NCBI GenBank assembly: GCA_902556285.1
Contig: CACDWD010000004.1
Coordinates: 1 to 38,318 of the forward strand
Length of the DNA stretch: 38,318 bases
Direction: 5' to 3'
Source of the DNA: an uncultured Pelagibacteraceae bacterium
Lineage (GTDB): Bacteria; Pseudomonadota; Alphaproteobacteria; Pelagibacterales; Pelagibacteraceae
Positions 37,663 to 38,318 of this stretch are shown here, piece after piece (position 1 is the first letter of the stretch; the number at the start of each line of letters is the position of its first letter). The notes beneath the pieces were generated by a model. The model searched no databases. It was not told where the DNA came from and was given only the letters and a program-made list of their open reading frames with translations. The position numbers and the translations under genes are program-made.

Positions 37663-38318
37663 TTAATTTTTAGAAAGTATTTTTACAATTTTTTTTAGAC
37701 CCATTTTATTATTGGATAACTTGGAAATCATCATACAAGCCTCTGATCTTAATATCTCTCCATCCTTTAGAATACGAAGATTATTTGCTTTTAAAGTTTC
37801 TCCAGTAGAGGTGATATCTGCAATTATCTCCGAAGAACCTGTAAAAGGATAAGCTTCAGTTGCACCCAAACTATCAATTAATTTGAATTGGGTAACACCC
37901 TTTGAAAACAAAAATTCCCTTGTTAAGTTTGGATATTTTGTTGCCACTCTTAATCTTTTCTTTTTCTTATCTTTAAATTCAAATGCAATTTCTTCTAAAT
38001 CTGCAACTGTTTGTACATCTATCCATGGATCTGGAATTGCAACTACTAGTGTGGCCTTACCGAAATTGTATCTTTTTAAAACATTAATTTTTTTTTGAGT
38101 GTTTATTTCACTCTCTTTCAATAAATCAAAACCAGAAAAACCTATATCCAAAGATCCATCTCCAAGTCTTTCAATAATCTCCCTAGCATGAAGGTATAAA
38201 ATCTTAATATTTTGATATTGCTTTATTGATCCTAAAAGATCTCTTTCTCCTCTTTCAGAAATAAGATTTAGTTTATTTTTTTTAAAAATATTTAAAACAT
38301 CTTTTCTAAGTCTACCTT
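37663..38318 (-). CDS. hisG: ATP phosphoribosyltransferase (partial; start lies beyond the right edge)
   Basis: Minus frame reads GRLRKDVLNIFKKNKLNLISERGERDLLG...HAREIIERLGDGSLDIGFSGFDLL ... GATEAYPFTGSSEIIADITSTGETLKANNLRIL. Confidence 0.92.
   Translation of the reverse strand, partial: GRLRKDVLNIFKKNKLNLISERGERDLLGSIKQYQNIKILYLHAREIIERLGDGSLDIGFSGFDLLKESEINTQKKINVLKRYNFGKATLVVAIPDPWIDVQTVADLEEIAFEFKDKKKKRLRVATKYPNLTREFLFSKGVTQFKLIDSLGATEAYPFTGSSEIIADITSTGETLKANNLRILKDGEILRSEACMMISKLSNNKMGLKKIVKILSKN

Noticed and set aside
1-38318. CRISPR arrays, transposons, integrases, prophage genes, toxin-antitoxin pairs
   Set aside because: No direct-repeat/spacer array, mobile-element protein or toxin-antitoxin pair recognised; nearly all DNA is accounted for by core metabolic and information-processing genes.

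Overview
This is an AT-rich, very gene-dense core-genome segment of an alphaproteobacterium. It most resembles SAR11/Pelagibacterales: a tandem glycine riboswitch sits directly on malate synthase (glcB), spacers are tiny, and the order aroA-cmk-rpsA-ihfB-pyrF-trpFBA-accD-folC is present. About 36 protein genes are supported, including a partial prmC at the left edge and a partial hisG at the right edge. RNA features are one tandem glycine riboswitch and one small SRP RNA (ffs) just upstream of dnaX. I saw no CRISPR array, transposase, integrase, prophage or tRNA. There is no obvious new multi-gene system; the points worth a second look are inside 'housekeeping' genes. These are: (1) kdsD split from its TAATG-coupled start by one extra A in an A8 run; (2) an A10 slippery run in dnaX where both alternative frames stop at once, a candidate gamma/tau switch; (3) a cytidylate kinase homolog whose Walker A lysine is Ala; (4) a highly divergent TrpB/TrpA pair that has lost both partners of the alphaAsp56-betaLys167 contact and has betaGlu109 changed to Asp; (5) an SRP RNA with a UAAC-type apical loop abutting dnaX; (6) a rmuC - MGME1-like nuclease - sbcB - trxA cluster; and (7) an AccA with a C-terminal transmembrane tail. 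All homology calls come from reading motifs by eye; no database search was run.
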